This document shows positions 47,594 through 58,990 of a stretch of DNA of 64,000 nt, one piece after another; position 1 is the first letter of the stretch, and every line of letters begins with the position of its first letter. The position numbers were made by a program, and so were the translations under genes. Where the stretch lies: contig CM114272.1 of assembly GCA_050084515.1 (NCBI GenBank), forward strand, positions 22,134,001-22,198,000. Direction: 5' to 3'. Under the pieces are notes generated by a model. The model was not told where the DNA came from and searched no databases. It was given only the letters and a program-made list of their open reading frames with translations. Source of the stretch: Blasia pusilla. Lineage: Eukaryota; Marchantiophyta; Marchantiopsida; Blasiales.

Positions 47594-48888
47594 TGTGTCG
47601 AGAGCTTTTTTTCGAGTAAGGACGGACCTTCTAGTTGCGGCAAACGTGGTTGATGCAAGGTGAACTCTCTAAGAAGTTCTCCTTTTTCAGTACAGAATTA
47701 TTATATATAATTTCCATTCTCTTACAAGAGGAATCATGAAGGGTAGTGTCGAGGCGATCATTTCTTCATAACATCAAACTCCAAAATTCATAACGATAAA
47801 GTCATTGTAAACTACTTTACCCTTGTACACAAGAAAAATAACACTAGTGTTAATCTCTATTCACGCAGGCCTATTAACATCCATGGATCGTTATATAAGG
47901 AGATACAAAGTACAATCCCATGTCCTTCCGTACGTGACAATAGAAAGAATCATCGGAGTTGGAGATTCCATGATCTGGTTCATGAATGCCTCCCCAACGT
48001 GATAAACTAGATAGCAAGTAAACCAGTGCCTATCTACGAAGAGAACCTTCACGTGGTACTGATTAAGGAAAGGAAAGGAAAATTGAGTAAGACTCCTGCT
48101 CTACCCCTATCCATACTTAACAGATATTCTGCACTCTCCTCAAGAATGAGTTTTGCTAGAGTTGCTCCCCCAACAAGGATAATCCACTCTCATTGGAAAA
48201 TCTAAGAAGCCAAAACCATCCACTATCCCTAGTATGACACTATCCTTAGTATTTGGGGAGACGATAAGTCTTCCCAAATAACCATCTCATATCAGAATCT
48301 TGAAACTCTAGAAGAATAGAATTTAACCAAGTCATTCTCCCAAGAGGGGTAATCCAATCTCATTGGAAGAGCAAGCAAGCCAATTTCATCCACTTGAGAG
48401 CAACAAGGGAGACTTAAGAAATGAAGCAGAAGGTGATGAATCCTTGAAGGTCCCTCCTCTTTATATACTTTCAAGGGATCCACAAGAGTACAAAATAGGG
48501 CTAATCTTATCTTATGCCACTTGGCTTTCTCTTAAGGTTTAGCCAATCCCATTTTGACACAAGTAGATCACATGTTATCTCCTCCGAAATATCTTCATCA
48601 ACTTACTTTATATCCTCGAAACTACCCCAACTATCCTAACAACCAAACGTGATTACTTTTTCTTTTCTTTCATTAATACACCAATCCCACTGATTTACTT
48701 TTATACTCCCATATCTTATTTATTATGTCTTTTCCTATCATTAGGCCCGCACAAATGAGCCATCCTAAAGAGGTTTAAACATGAAAATTTCATTTTCACA
48801 AGCTAATTTACTTTATATTAATAAAACTCTCTAACACTGAATGAGAGAGGAGTTAACATCGTGGGTGATTTTACTATACGATAGCGTT
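47594..48888 (+). repeat. LTR-like repeat, copy 2, inserted in Gypsy copy C
   Basis: It interrupts protease-linker sequence. The left flank reads gtggagtgttg and the right flank resumes as gcgttgcccc, where copy A is uninterrupted (gtggagcgttgtgcattcc, near 37650). This gives an approximate 5-6 bp target duplication (gtgttg/gcgttg). The insert starts ttgtgtcgagagc, is non-coding, and aligns with 31637-33340. A solo LTR or LARD-like unit is the best guess. Confidence 0.65.
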
Positions 48889-49021
48889 GCCCCTTTGGGA
48901 TATTCATATTTTTGGATGGAGTGAGTACGACGTAGTTTATCACCCGATATGAGATTATGGTGAGGATTCGACCCTGACATCCATCTGACGAGTCCATTGT
49001 GCGAGCTAAGGCAATAGTGAT

Positions 49022-50185
49022 GAATTGTATTAGGAGAGCATGTGGCAGTTTCCAGAATAAGAATTGTACGAGGACAGGATGACCACTGCCACGTTTTTGG
49101 AGGCTGAAAACCTTTGATCGTTTTACCAGAACCGGGGATCAATTGAAGTATTTCTTCTGCCCAAATGAATCGTCCTCTTTCTTAAAGTCTTATCTAGCTG
49201 CCATTGGAGCTCCAGGGAATATCCCCACGATTTGGCCCATTGCTGCAAGTACCAATTGCACTTAGGATGAAGTGGACAATCTTACAAGTGCCGGTTTCAA
49301 ACTCGTAGATGGAGGGAGTTCGGAGCATGTTCGAATTACAGAGACCTTCGTATTTCGGATTCAACCCAAGATTGATGTCAACATGTACCTAGAGAAGGTG
49401 GATGATCTCAATCCACTATTTCTGTTTGAGTCAAGAAATGGGGTGAAGAGAACCATAATGTGTAGGCCAACGGTAGAGAGAGCTAAGCGAATCGCATCAG
49501 CTCCGAAGGCAAACATGGAAATCATTGCCACAAAAAACGTTCATAGTGGCAATGGAATAGGAAGGATGTATTGGGTCAGGAACCACACTGTGAATTCAAG
49601 TGTGACAGGGATGTATGTGGTACACATCTGTTGCTTTCCCATATGTTCTTGTGATGACTTTATCCAAAGAGAGACAACTGGGAAAAGGTATTTCCCTTGT
49701 AAGCACATGTACTATGTGTTGCTTGTAGTTTTAAGAGAGTCGGAGGTAGGAGTAGGAATCCACCAACCAATTTTTTCCCTCAAAGGAGTGCAAAGTATTT
49801 AAAAAAAAACACTTTGAGGATGCAAAATGAGGTCTTAGATTGTACTTTAAACTGCCAGAATGTTCACTATGAGCTTGAACTCTATTCAAAATGATAGATT
49901 TGTTCCGGACTTTGAATGGGAAAAGTAATTTCTTCCACATTATTGATTCCAATTATTATTAAATTTTTTTTGGATTTTTGCAACTTGCAACCCATCAGAT
50001 TCAGACGGGTTGCCAGAATGGGGAAGAGGAAAAAAAAAACCTCTGCAATTGACTAAACACAAGTGGAAAATTTGCAAAAATGTTCACTAAAAAAATTTCC
50101 TCTCTTCAAACCACAGGAAGCTCTCTCAAAAAATTGCATCTCTTTAGGTTGAAGGTAGTTTCCTCTCTCCTCTCTTCCTCTCCTG
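49022..50185 (+). pseudogene. SWIM zinc-finger protein fragment inserted in Gypsy copy C
   Basis: The open frame 49272-49802 (176 codons) contains RPTVERAKRIASAPKANME, YWVRNHTVNSSVTGMYVV and a C-x-C-x(n)-C-x-H motif in CSCDDFIQRETTGKRYF with PCKH. That is a SWIM zinc finger as found in MULE transposases, FAR1/FHY3 factors and related plant proteins. Upstream in the same frame, weaker text with stops (49030-49260) looks like decayed coding sequence. The segment has no counterpart in copies A or B. It may be a MULE/FAR1 fragment or a captured host gene piece. The rest (49803-50185) is AT-rich non-coding with a 13-bp hairpin at gcaaccc...gggttgc. Confidence 0.65.
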
Positions 50186-50850
50186 ATTGGGAGGAGTGAG
50201 TTTCCTACAGACTAGGATGGTTATCAAGTGATGAGCAACTTAGCGCGTTACCCGTTTGATTCACAGGTGAAATGATCGAGCGATGGCCAGGAGAGATGGC
50301 GATATTAATACCATTCAGCAAAGCCATCATTTGGCCTAGTGATTTGATGAGGGGCATGTCAATGCAGGGGACACACCTGCACATGACACTTCTAAGGAGA
50401 GGAGTGTTATGGTAGCCACATCATTCTATGGACAAGAGGTGCCGGTGTGGGGCTCGAGTAAGGATCTTTGACGCTTGGCTGACGAGCACGTGTAGACGGC
50501 ATGGATTGAGACGTTTGCACGGGCGCATGACAAGTTAGAGGAACCCGACATAGCTGGTAGTGCTATGATGACACCCTTGGACACCACACGGATTGTATGG
50601 CGCATCCCAAAGTAGGGTGTTCGGGTGTTGGATCTCTTTGGAAGGATCAACATTAGGTTGGTTGTTGTTTGAGAGGCAGGAGTGCGCGTGCATGAGTACC
50701 TATATGTGGAGCTTGATAAGATTGCAAGGCGCGTTTCATTTTGATATATGGCGCAGCTACGCCTTTGTTTTCCCGACTTGTTGCCTACGTCCGCCGTACA
50801 GAGGTACCAGAGTTCCCTACCGAGGGAGATTCCGTTATTGGAGGCGCCAT
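50186..50850 (+). pseudogene. Gypsy copy C linker and N-terminal part of the DNA methyltransferase
   Basis: A frame near 50608 reads VRVLDLFGRINIRLVVV, then a stop, EAGVRVHEYLYVEL, and later LCFPDLLPTSAV and SSLPREIPLLEAP. This is the same motif I-II region seen in copy A at 38283-38510. Directly after it the sequence jumps to the RNase H text LRWLMESDKLT, so the catalytic half and the whole reverse transcriptase are deleted. It confirms that the methyltransferase is a family trait and not a single-copy accident. Confidence 0.8.
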
Positions 50851-52620
50851 TGAGGTGGTTGATGGAGTCAGACAAGCTTACGCAAAATCTTGCTAGGTGG
50901 GCTCTATTACTAAAGGAGTATGAGTTTGAGGTGGCTCATAGGCCAGGTCGGTTGAACCATATGGGTTGAGTCATAACCCATGTCCGAGTCAGAGAGACGA
51001 CACTGGAGCTTGATGGTACACAGAGAGTGATGAGGAGATGGTGCCCGCTTGGCATGCATCTATCTGCCTATCTTTGTTGGTTTACTATTGTCGGTTAATC
51101 GCAGGTGATGACTCCAGTGGTGGAGTTGGATGATTTGTCTTTGGATCAAGAGGTCAATGAGGAGGCAACATGTGGTCGTGATATCCATGATGATGTGGAG
51201 GTTGTGAAGTTCTTGCGCACTGGCGTTATAGTGAGTGCTAGGGAGCGGAATCGGATCCTACAGAGAGCCAGGAGGTTCAGGTGGGAGGGGACTCATATTT
51301 TTCGGGTATGGGGAGATGGTAGGATACGAGTGGTACCTCATCCTTCTCAGCGACCACTTGTAGTGCGACATGCCCATGAGAAGTTGGGGCATTTTGGAGT
51401 AAAGTGTACTTATAGCTTACTCCACGTTCAGTATTGGTGGCGCGGCATTCATACTCGGGTACAGTAGTTTATGGCCACATGTATGGTATGTGACAGAGTT
51501 CGAGCATCCTTCAATCCTCCCACTCCGGAGTTACATCCTTTGCCGATTATGGGTTTAGGTTATCGATGGAGTTTAGACTTTGCAGGACCTTTGCCATTGA
51601 CGGGGCGTCATCACAGGTACGTGTTGGTCATGGTGGAGCATTTCTCCAAGTGGATAGAGTTGTTGGCACTACCGGACAAGGCGAGCAAGGGAACAGCTTA
51701 TGCGTTTCTAGATCGTGTGCTTAGGTGCACTTTGGTGCACCGGAGGAGGTATTGACTGACTAGGGTACCGAGTTCAGGGGTGAGTTTCAGGCCTTGTGTG
51801 ATCATACGCTGATAGATCACCACACCATGTCCAAAGATCATCCTGAGGCGGATGGGTTGGCGGAGAGAATAATACAGACGGTGAAGAGAGGATTGCACAA
51901 GTATGGCTTGCAGCGGGGATAGTTGAGGGAGTGGGACCTAAAGTTGCCATGGTTGGCTATGGGTTATTGCTTTAGTCGGTAGGCATCCTTGGCGTCATTT
52001 TCATCGTACTTTTTGCTCTTTGGGAGAGAGCCAGATTTACGTATAGCTATTTGACGTGACATGGTGAAGGTGTTAGATCTTGATGATCCAGATGTGTGGG
52101 TACAAGCGTGTTCACAGAGGGTGGAGATTTTTTGTAGAGTTATGCCTATGGCCTTTGACAACTTAACGACTGCTCAGCATAGAGATACATTGAGGTACGC
52201 GACCATTCGTGGAGGAGGTTATCATCGAGGGATTAGGAGGTTTCATCTTGGAGATTACATATATTTATAGCAAGCAACACCCATGACGCTAGATCTCACT
52301 ACAGGGCGCACGATCCTACGAGTGCGCGAGGTATTAAGGAACGGAGTCCTCATGTTGGAAGGACGGGATGGTATGGTTTGGAAGGATCGTGTGCGCAATT
52401 GTGCGCCATGTCATCTTCCAAACGTGGACAGGATAGTGGATCCGAGCTTGGCTGTGGTACCTGTAGGCTTGAGGTGTATGTTGTACGGATCTGCGAGGGG
52501 TGCAGCTACCATGTTGGTATGTGATGATTGTTCTAGAGGATGGCATATGTAATGTATGACCGTCCCTCTTGATGTAGTTCACACGGGATGATGGATGTGT
52601 CTGAGATGTGTATAGGGTAG
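50851..52620 (+). pseudogene. Gypsy copy C RNase H end, integrase and PHD finger
   Basis: The RNase H tail (LARWALLLKEYEFEVAHRPG) leads to the integrase zinc region (HEKLGHFGVKCTYSLL, CMVCD), then WSLDFAGPLPLTGR, a TD-stop at the second Asp motif, and DGLAERI. The C-terminus reads VWKDRVRNCAPCHLP and VDPSLAVVPVGLRCMLYGSA, then MLVCDDCSRGWHM with a TAA stop. After the stop, CMTVPLDVVH and WMCLRC continue in the same frame. It therefore keeps the PHD frame that copies A and B lost. The first C-x2-C reads CMLY, so one zinc ligand is lost. Confidence 0.85.
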
Positions 52621-52639
52621 TAGGTTATATTAGAGAACT

Positions 52640-52725
52640 TCTTAGAGATTTCACCTTGTATCGACCACGTCTGCCGTAGCTAGAAGGCCTGCCCTTACTC
52701 GAAGAAAGGCTCTCGACACAACACG
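52640..52725 (-). repeat. Reverse-oriented start fragment of the LTR-like repeat
   Basis: The reverse complement reads tgtgtcgagagcctttcttc, then gccttctagctacggcag, then ctctaagaagttctc, matching the first ~85 bp of 47594-48888 and 31637 onward. It abuts the 3' end of copy C. Confidence 0.7.
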
Positions 52726-54106
52726 GGTGTCTAGTGATGACGATCCAGCCACAGATGGATGTTGCGGTAGCTTCTCACTCCTAACCCTTGATATCTCACT
52801 CCACTCTGTGTCACACCACTACTACTGCTCGCAACTATCCCGTTCTTCCAAACCCTAGAAGAACGCGGTGATGATAAAATTGTCTCACCCGCTCAAGCAC
52901 TCAGACTCACCGAGAGTCTCCCACACTCCTCACTAGCTCACCGATGCTAATGATAATCTTGTGACAACACACCCATCCTCATGCACACTCAACACTCCGG
53001 CTCACCATGAGCCTCCCAACTAACTCACCTAAACCTCTGACACTCTCGGGTCATACACATGACCCGTACTCGGCAACCGCCGTATATCCACCAACATTCT
53101 ACACATGAAAGGAGTCCACACTCGTCACTATAACTGCACCTATCTAGCACCAGCTATTACCCGACCCAACACTCTCAATCACACAAGATAAGTGCGGGAA
53201 AAGGGACTCAAATGGGTAACCTGATCACGCCCTCCAACCTACAACACTATCAACACGCACTCCTCCATATGGTGCGGCAACTTCTACAACACGACACTCT
53301 CCTCGACCAACACGTCGAACCTCCCATCAACATCGACATGTGTGTCTCCATTACAACCCTCGCACCCACAATCAGTGAAGAACTACCAAGTCGATCCCCT
53401 AATCGACTCGCTACGGCCGACAAACTCCCATCGCAAATTGTGGGTATAACTCACCCACCTCGCCGAAAATTAGTGCAATCTTCCGAAAATAATCTCCGTA
53501 AAATCTCAATGCTGAAAAACTCCGTACAAGCCCGCTCAACCACGTAGCTCTCATAACTACATAAGCAGCTCTACAACGTGTTTTCTCCTACCCCGGACAC
53601 TGACTACGTGGTATCCTCACGGCGTAGCCCAACTAACCACGCAGCCCTGCACCACGTCTCTACTTCTACCGCGGCCGACACCCTTGCTCTACCTAGTTAC
53701 CACGTGTACGTGCTACCCACACGCGTCCCTATGGCTTTAACTCCCACTTATGGGCTCTTCACACGCCCTCTTCCATCCCGTCCTCGGCACGGCTCCCTCA
53801 GGAGCCTTGCTACTCCTTCAGGTCCTCCCGACTAACTCCCCTGCCTGACGCCGCCTTGGGCCTATGTGGCCCGTTGAGGGCACGTAGCCCTATGTAGCAG
53901 CGGCCCTGCTTCTCCCTTCTGCCTCCCCGACCACCTTCAACCTGCCTGATGCGGCAGCGGCCCTGCTTCTCCCTTTTGCCTCCCCGACCACCTTCAACCT
54001 GCCTGATGCGAAAGCCCCTGCCTTTCCATTGGCTTACGGCCCTAAGGCCCGCATCCCTCAGAGCCTGCGCGTGGCTCCTCTTGACTCTCCCCTCTGACCT
54101 ACAAGG
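52726..54106. repeat. C-rich non-coding segment with 57-bp tandem repeat
   Basis: Composition is strongly C-rich on this strand (cactca, ctcaccg words), unlike its neighbours. A 57-bp unit starting cggccctgcttctccctt is tandemly duplicated (53901-53957 and 53958-54014). ORFs at 53212-53547 and 53578-53835 have biased His/Pro/Ser/Thr composition and no domain. It probably belongs to a mobile element, but I cannot name it. Confidence 0.5.
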
Positions 54107-54142
54107 TGTGTATGTTGTGTAGCGATATGTATGCGCACGACA
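54107..54142 (+). repeat. Isolated right end of unit X
   Basis: gtgtgtatgttgtgtagcga is followed by tatgtatgcgcacgaca, identical in pattern to the right end of the X units at 62570-62696 and 63202-63328. The sequence after it is different. It marks a truncated Gypsy-family terminal repeat. Confidence 0.6.
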
Positions 54143-54239
54143 ATCTCCAAGGCCCGCGAGGCATGTTGGTCGCCCGCGTGGTGCTCATAGCCTGCACACG
54201 TTCCTGTAGCTAGAGCTCGCGTGGGGGACTTGGGCACTA

Positions 54240-54720
54240 AAAAAATTGGGTTGGCAACCGGTTTGACATGTTCGTCTTATGGATGGACTTGTCCGTTTTG
54301 GTGAGTGAACTTGTAAGCGATCCCCAACCTTCGCTCAACGTATGAATGCCAAAGCTTGTGTACCTTGTAAGGCCCGAGAGATAAATTGTTGAAAATAAGT
54401 AGTGAATATAGATAGAGAAGGAATACGAAAAGGGGCAAAATGATGTTTCTCGAGGAAGTGGTGAGCACATCTTTTCAAGAAAGTATCAAAAGACACATCT
54501 AAGTGCCAAATACTTCCATTACAAAAAGAATAAATCCATCGGTCGCATGTCTCACAACATAACTAAACTCCTTGATTATTGTCGGTGCTTTGGTCGCACA
54601 ATGTTTAGTATTTGTTGTTTGACACACCAAGTAAGAACATGTTGGATTAACAACCAACACATCACCCAAAATTAAACATCCACTTGGAAACATAAAATAA
54701 GCAACTCTTGATGAGAAGAT
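54240..54720 (-). pseudogene. Non-LTR-type endonuclease remnant (copy 1)
   Basis: It is homologous to 63340-63730, with shared stretches such as gaaagtatcaaaagacacat. On the minus strand the frame 54499-54693 reads CLILGDVLVVNPTCSYLVCQ, matching KLGDVVVADPTRSHLVCR in the better copy. It is decayed and carries no complete domain. It lies beside an X end (54107-54142), as the other copy does. Confidence 0.55.
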
Positions 54721-54879
54721 CTTCTCATAAAAATTTTACCAGGAATATGTGCCAAGCATTCTATTTTCACACTAAACTAATTCTACATTTGTCTTCTTTC
54801 AGTCGAGAGAAGTGCTTCCAATAGCCCTTTAATAATGGTTTAGATAGATACCCTTTACCTACATTCTGTCCAACAACAC

Positions 54880-55236
54880 ATCTCTATCGCGAGCGCATGA
54901 GCGTACACAAAGTTGCAATCACTTTTATCATGACCGCATAAGAGTACTGGATCATGTTATCACTTCTATCATGATTATGTGAGAGTCCAGCACACGAGAT
55001 TGCGAACGGCGTGCTTTCGAAGGGTACACAGTCTGCGACTCTGCACTCTTCCCCGGTCTCATTGGAGCAATTGGACCGTGTACGTTCATATATATAGGCG
55101 TTGGAGGATTGGAACATCGGAGCCTCAAATGTTCCAGTCCTCCAACGCATATATGAATGTACTATGAACGTACACGAGGAATGCTCATCATGGGGTCGGG
55201 AGCACGCGCACATCCAGCGTCTCCGCACGATGTCTG
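54880..55236. repeat. Segment with long snap-back palindrome (55080-55162)
   Basis: gtacgttcatatatataggc continuing to ggaacat (55080-55117) is mirrored by atgttcc...atatatgaatgtac (55129-55162), with an 11-nt loop and few mismatches. The outer gtgtacgttcat is mirrored again by atgaacgtacac (55164-55175). Flanking sequence is non-coding. Direct words such as cacttttatcatga and cacttctatcatga are repeated upstream. Confidence 0.75.
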
Positions 55237-55650
55237 ATGTACTCGTGTAAACGAGATGTGGAGATCATCCACTTCAAAGTTCCATGGTTTCTAGCGGAGT
55301 GTACTCACAGTGCGCTTCCACAAGAGAAAGCTAACAATGCGAACGCGCACTATCAGAGTTTCAGCACGCTGTCTGCTCACACAAGCCTACACGACCATGT
55401 GGACGTTGTGCGCAATAGGGTAGGGTATAGAGATCAAGCAGTTATATGGCTTCTAGCGTCCCTTACCACAAGGGAATCCGAAAAATCGAAGAAACACTTC
55501 TTCCTTCAGTTCCTTGACGAAGTCAATGTCCGGGGAGAGCCGGTAAAAATTGAGAATTTCCGATTCAGTTCGTCACTTACCGGCCAGAAACCGAGGGTTC
55601 AGGGAGGGTGTCCTTTGTATTCGTATCTGTTTAGCCGGCTGGACTGACGA
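55237..55650 (+). other. Unrecognised 136-codon open frame
   Basis: An open frame encodes a product with no motif I recognise (contains HVDVVRNRVGYRDQAVIWLL and LTTRESEKSKKHFFLQFLDE). It starts just after the 55080-55162 palindrome and is followed by AT-rich DNA (55900-56300). It could be a fragment of a mobile-element protein. A chance ORF is equally possible. Confidence 0.25.
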
Positions 55651-56383
55651 AAACTTCAAAAATTACCGGTCGGTTTTGTAGAGACCGGAAATGTACCGGT
55701 TGTCACGAAAAAACTCCCCGGACCCTGGACGGAGTGCAGCGGAGAAATCCGGAAGCTTCTTCTTCGCTACTCATCAGGACCATCGTACATCTTCGAATGA
55801 TAAAAGAATGCGTTGCGGAAGTTATTATTAGTTTGGTGTACGTGACAGACTGTCCGGCTGGACGAGTTCATGCAAAATGTTTCTGGAAACCAAGCACGGG
55901 ATCCGGGGCACAATGAGCCTTGGTGTCACTTTTGTGTAAACTTTTGTATTTTGCACCTTGTGCATATTTATATCTATATTAGCACCTCTTATCTTAATTA
56001 TTTTTTAAACCTAACAAGTGTAAATGATAGAATATTTTTTCTTGTCGTATAATGTCATAATTATTTTTATATTATCTATATAATTAAAAGAGGATGGGAT
56101 TAGAGAAAACTCTCATCCGGTATTGACACTTATCTTCTAAATTTTTTTAATGTTGGACACAGGTCATTTGAAGAGAGGGAATGAAGTCCAAAAGACACTT
56201 AAATTAAATGCGGAAGGGAAAGGAGGACCGGAGGCACTAAACTAGATTTCTTTTTAAATTTGAAGATCACTCGTGCATAACACATACAACACGCTAGTGT
56301 ATGATTATTTGAATGGTGACTACTTTGGCGTTCCAAACATGTCTTTTTTAAACTCAAAATTTATGACTAATGGCATGATCTTT
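55651..56383. other. AT-rich spacer, no feature recognised
   Basis: There is no coding signal or recognisable repeat. The spacer separates the previous ORF from the palindromic start of Gypsy copy B. Confidence 0.5.
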
Positions 56384-56476
56384 CCTCTTGAGGTTGTCCT
56401 CCAGTATCCCCGCTCTACTAGATCGGCGAGATCTAATAGAGCGCATTCGGGGATACTCAAGGACATCCTCAGGAGG
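56384..56476. repeat. Snap-back palindrome at the 5' edge of Gypsy copy B
   Basis: The left arm cctcttgaggttgtcctcc...ctctactagatc (56384-56424) is inverted in gatctaatagag...ggggatactcaaggacatcc with ggagg beyond (56429-56476). The loop is ggcga, with one 6-nt bulge and a few mismatches. The right arm is normal terminal-repeat sequence (compare 62720-62775). The left arm is an extra inverted copy. Confidence 0.8.
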
Positions 56477-58379
56477 TCGATGATGACCTACTCAGGCAAC
56501 ATATTTCCCCTTCGTTTCAGCTCTTTTGTAGCCATATAGAGAAACTTACTATTTTTGGTAAGTTTCCATGTTTGGTAGCGTTGACTTTCTACTTTGGGAA
56601 GTGGCCCTTGACCCCCTACAGTAGGTCAAGAGCCAAGAAGGTGACCTGCAAGCATAGGTTACCTAGGAGAGAGCTTGGGAGAGGGAAGGGGGTATACCTC
56701 CAAGAGAGAGAGCTTGAGAGCTCATTCTCTCTTTGTTTAACCTCTTGACACGAGGCGGCGGAGCTATGGTCCCTTGCTTTGTGAGTGTAACCCAAGCCTC
56801 TCATAAGGAGAGTGGGTGTGGTTTGACATTGAGAGACACATGTGAGAGTGCACACATGTGAGAGCAATGGTGTTGTGAGAGAGATTTCACCTTATTTTAC
56901 AAAGAGAGAATGAGAGGGTGAGAGAGCTTCATGGGGGAGCTCTCTTGTGCTCAATGTTTAGTGCAGGTTGGGGACCGTGTTCCCCGCTTCATGGCTCATG
57001 GGAGTGCTCACGTGACCAAGAGGTGTGCTGTTTTGACGTTTGTGTGCCCATTTTTCGTGTGAGAGAGTGGCGTGCGGAAGAGCTGCCCAGTTTCTGAAAG
57101 GGATTGAGTATAGGTGCAGGTTGCACCATGCCGATGCTCTCGAGAGCACCGTGTATCTTGCTGATTTGTATTTTCACACGTTTTACATTTTTTTAGGGAG
57201 AAATTAGCGTGGAAGCACTGCCGAAATTTATATAGGAGAGAAGATGTTGGGATTTACAACAGTCCCCGTTAGTTTTTATTGGAAGGTCCGATTCAAAATA
57301 TTTTTTGACGCCATCGTAGATTGTGAAGTTGTGCATGTTGGGCAATAGACAGTGCGTGATTTGGAATGCGAGAAGCAAGTTATGGCCGATTTTGCAAAAC
57401 TGCCATTGTTAGGCAATTTTTAGGGTAACATTGTTCAAACCCTAAACATGCCGCCGCGCCTTCAACGGTCCACCGTCACCATCAAAGATCCATCTTCACC
57501 GTTCGCCATCGACTGTCGCTACCGCCTTTCGATGCTCACAGCCGCGTCCGGATGTTGTCTGCCGTTGGTTGCCATTGCCACCATTACGGAGTGGACGGTC
57601 TTCCATGACGACCGTTGATTCTGTGACTTGCGCTGCCACCACGTACTTTGTTGTAGCCGCCACCGTCATCGAGAAGTGATGGCAGGTGACCTCGGGTTAT
57701 GGTGTTAGAGTTTTCATTTCATTCTGCTATGTTGTAATTGGTAGCCGCTCAACGACGATCGAGTATCGTGCCGCTCGTGGCCGCACCGCACCGTCTCGAT
57801 CTCGGAGCCGCTCCTTCACTAAAGAGCAGAGCATGTGTATTGCTGATTGAGGAGGGTATGCCACAGAGTGCCGCATCCCACAATTGAGTGCCGTGCCATT
57901 CTGTGGCCATTGCATGCCGCCAGTGCCGCACCATACTGTTGGATCCATACCACATATTGAGGAGGTTTGAGCAGCGTCAATATGAGAGGAGTACGACTTG
58001 CTGATTGGAGGAGTTGTCTTCACGACCAAGTTGGGGTCGAGATTTGCATTTGCTGAGGAGCAAAATTGACATTATTGTCAGGTTACTCATTCTGGTCTCT
58101 TACCCTGCACGTGTGAGGGATTTCCGAGTATTCGGCAATTATTTGGGATACTGGGTTTCGTGTTAATGCTGAGAGCATCGATGACGTATGGGTTGAGGGG
58201 ACATAGACGTGTGTGGGATGCCTCAAGTTGAGGATGGTTTGTCGATGAGACTATAGATCAGTTGATTTTCCGGACTAGGCCGCTTGTTGTCGCACAACAC
58301 ACGTCTCAGTGAGAGTGTAGATTGAGTGCCGCATGCTTAGTTTGAGTGATTGAGGGATTACTCGCGAGATTGAGAGCGA

Positions 58380-58990
58380 TCATGTGAGAGGGACACGAGG
58401 GTCATCATCACGTCCTTTCGGGATTTTGAGAGGCGAGGTAGTGGACTTGAGAGTAGGTCTGGAGGGTTTACCCGAAATGGTGCGAGGTTTCGAGGACCTC
58501 CACGTGAGAGACCACCTCGACCTCCTTCTGTGTCATCTTCAGACAAGGAGGAGGGCATAGAGGAGTTGACTAGTGCTTTGCCACTCACATTGAGTAGTCC
58601 TACCGCTTGGGCGTACGAGATGGATGATCGGGGTGTAGGACCGCGTAGGTTCTCAGGTGCAGTAGGCACGATAGAGTTGCACGACTTCATCGCGGAGTTT
58701 AGGAGTTGGTGCGACTCACAGCGGGCTAGGATCTCTAGAGAGTTCAACCCTTTTACAGCGTGGAACGGTATATTCCAGCATTTAGATGGGCGCCCATGGA
58801 CGATTACCATGAGTTCTTCCACAGATATGCCCAAGAGATTGAGGCATGGCAATTCTACTATGACCCACACTATGTGTTATGGACGGAGCCGTTCCTAGAT
58901 GAGGAGGAGGAGTCAGGAGAGGCTACTTCCTCTTCCACCAGTGATATTTTAGGAGGGGTAACTCGCACTAGAGCAGTTGCACCATCGTAG
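58380..58990 (+). pseudogene. Gypsy copy B gag, N-terminal half
   Basis: The frame 58530-58790 reads DKEEGIEELTSALPLTLSSP, MDDRGVGPRRFSGAVG and LHDFIAEFRSWCDSQRAR, then shifts at 58790 to EAWQFYYDPHYVLWTEPF with an acidic tail. It is close to copy A 35436-35852. The second half of gag and the zinc knuckles are missing because of the internal deletion. Confidence 0.8.

Larger units (their letters stand above)
46160..52720 (+). mobile_element. Ty3/Gypsy copy C, interrupted and internally deleted
   Basis: It is collinear with copy A but broken: gag (46160-46750), a reverse-oriented fragment of the LTR-like repeat (about 46755-46985), gag/protease (46990-47593), the LTR-like repeat copy 2 (47594-48888), more linker (48889-49021), a SWIM-protein insertion (about 49022-50185), linker plus methyltransferase N-terminus (50186-50850), and a deletion joining directly to RNase H, integrase and PHD finger (50851-52620). 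The reverse transcriptase is gone. Same strand and order as copies A and B. Confidence 0.85.
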
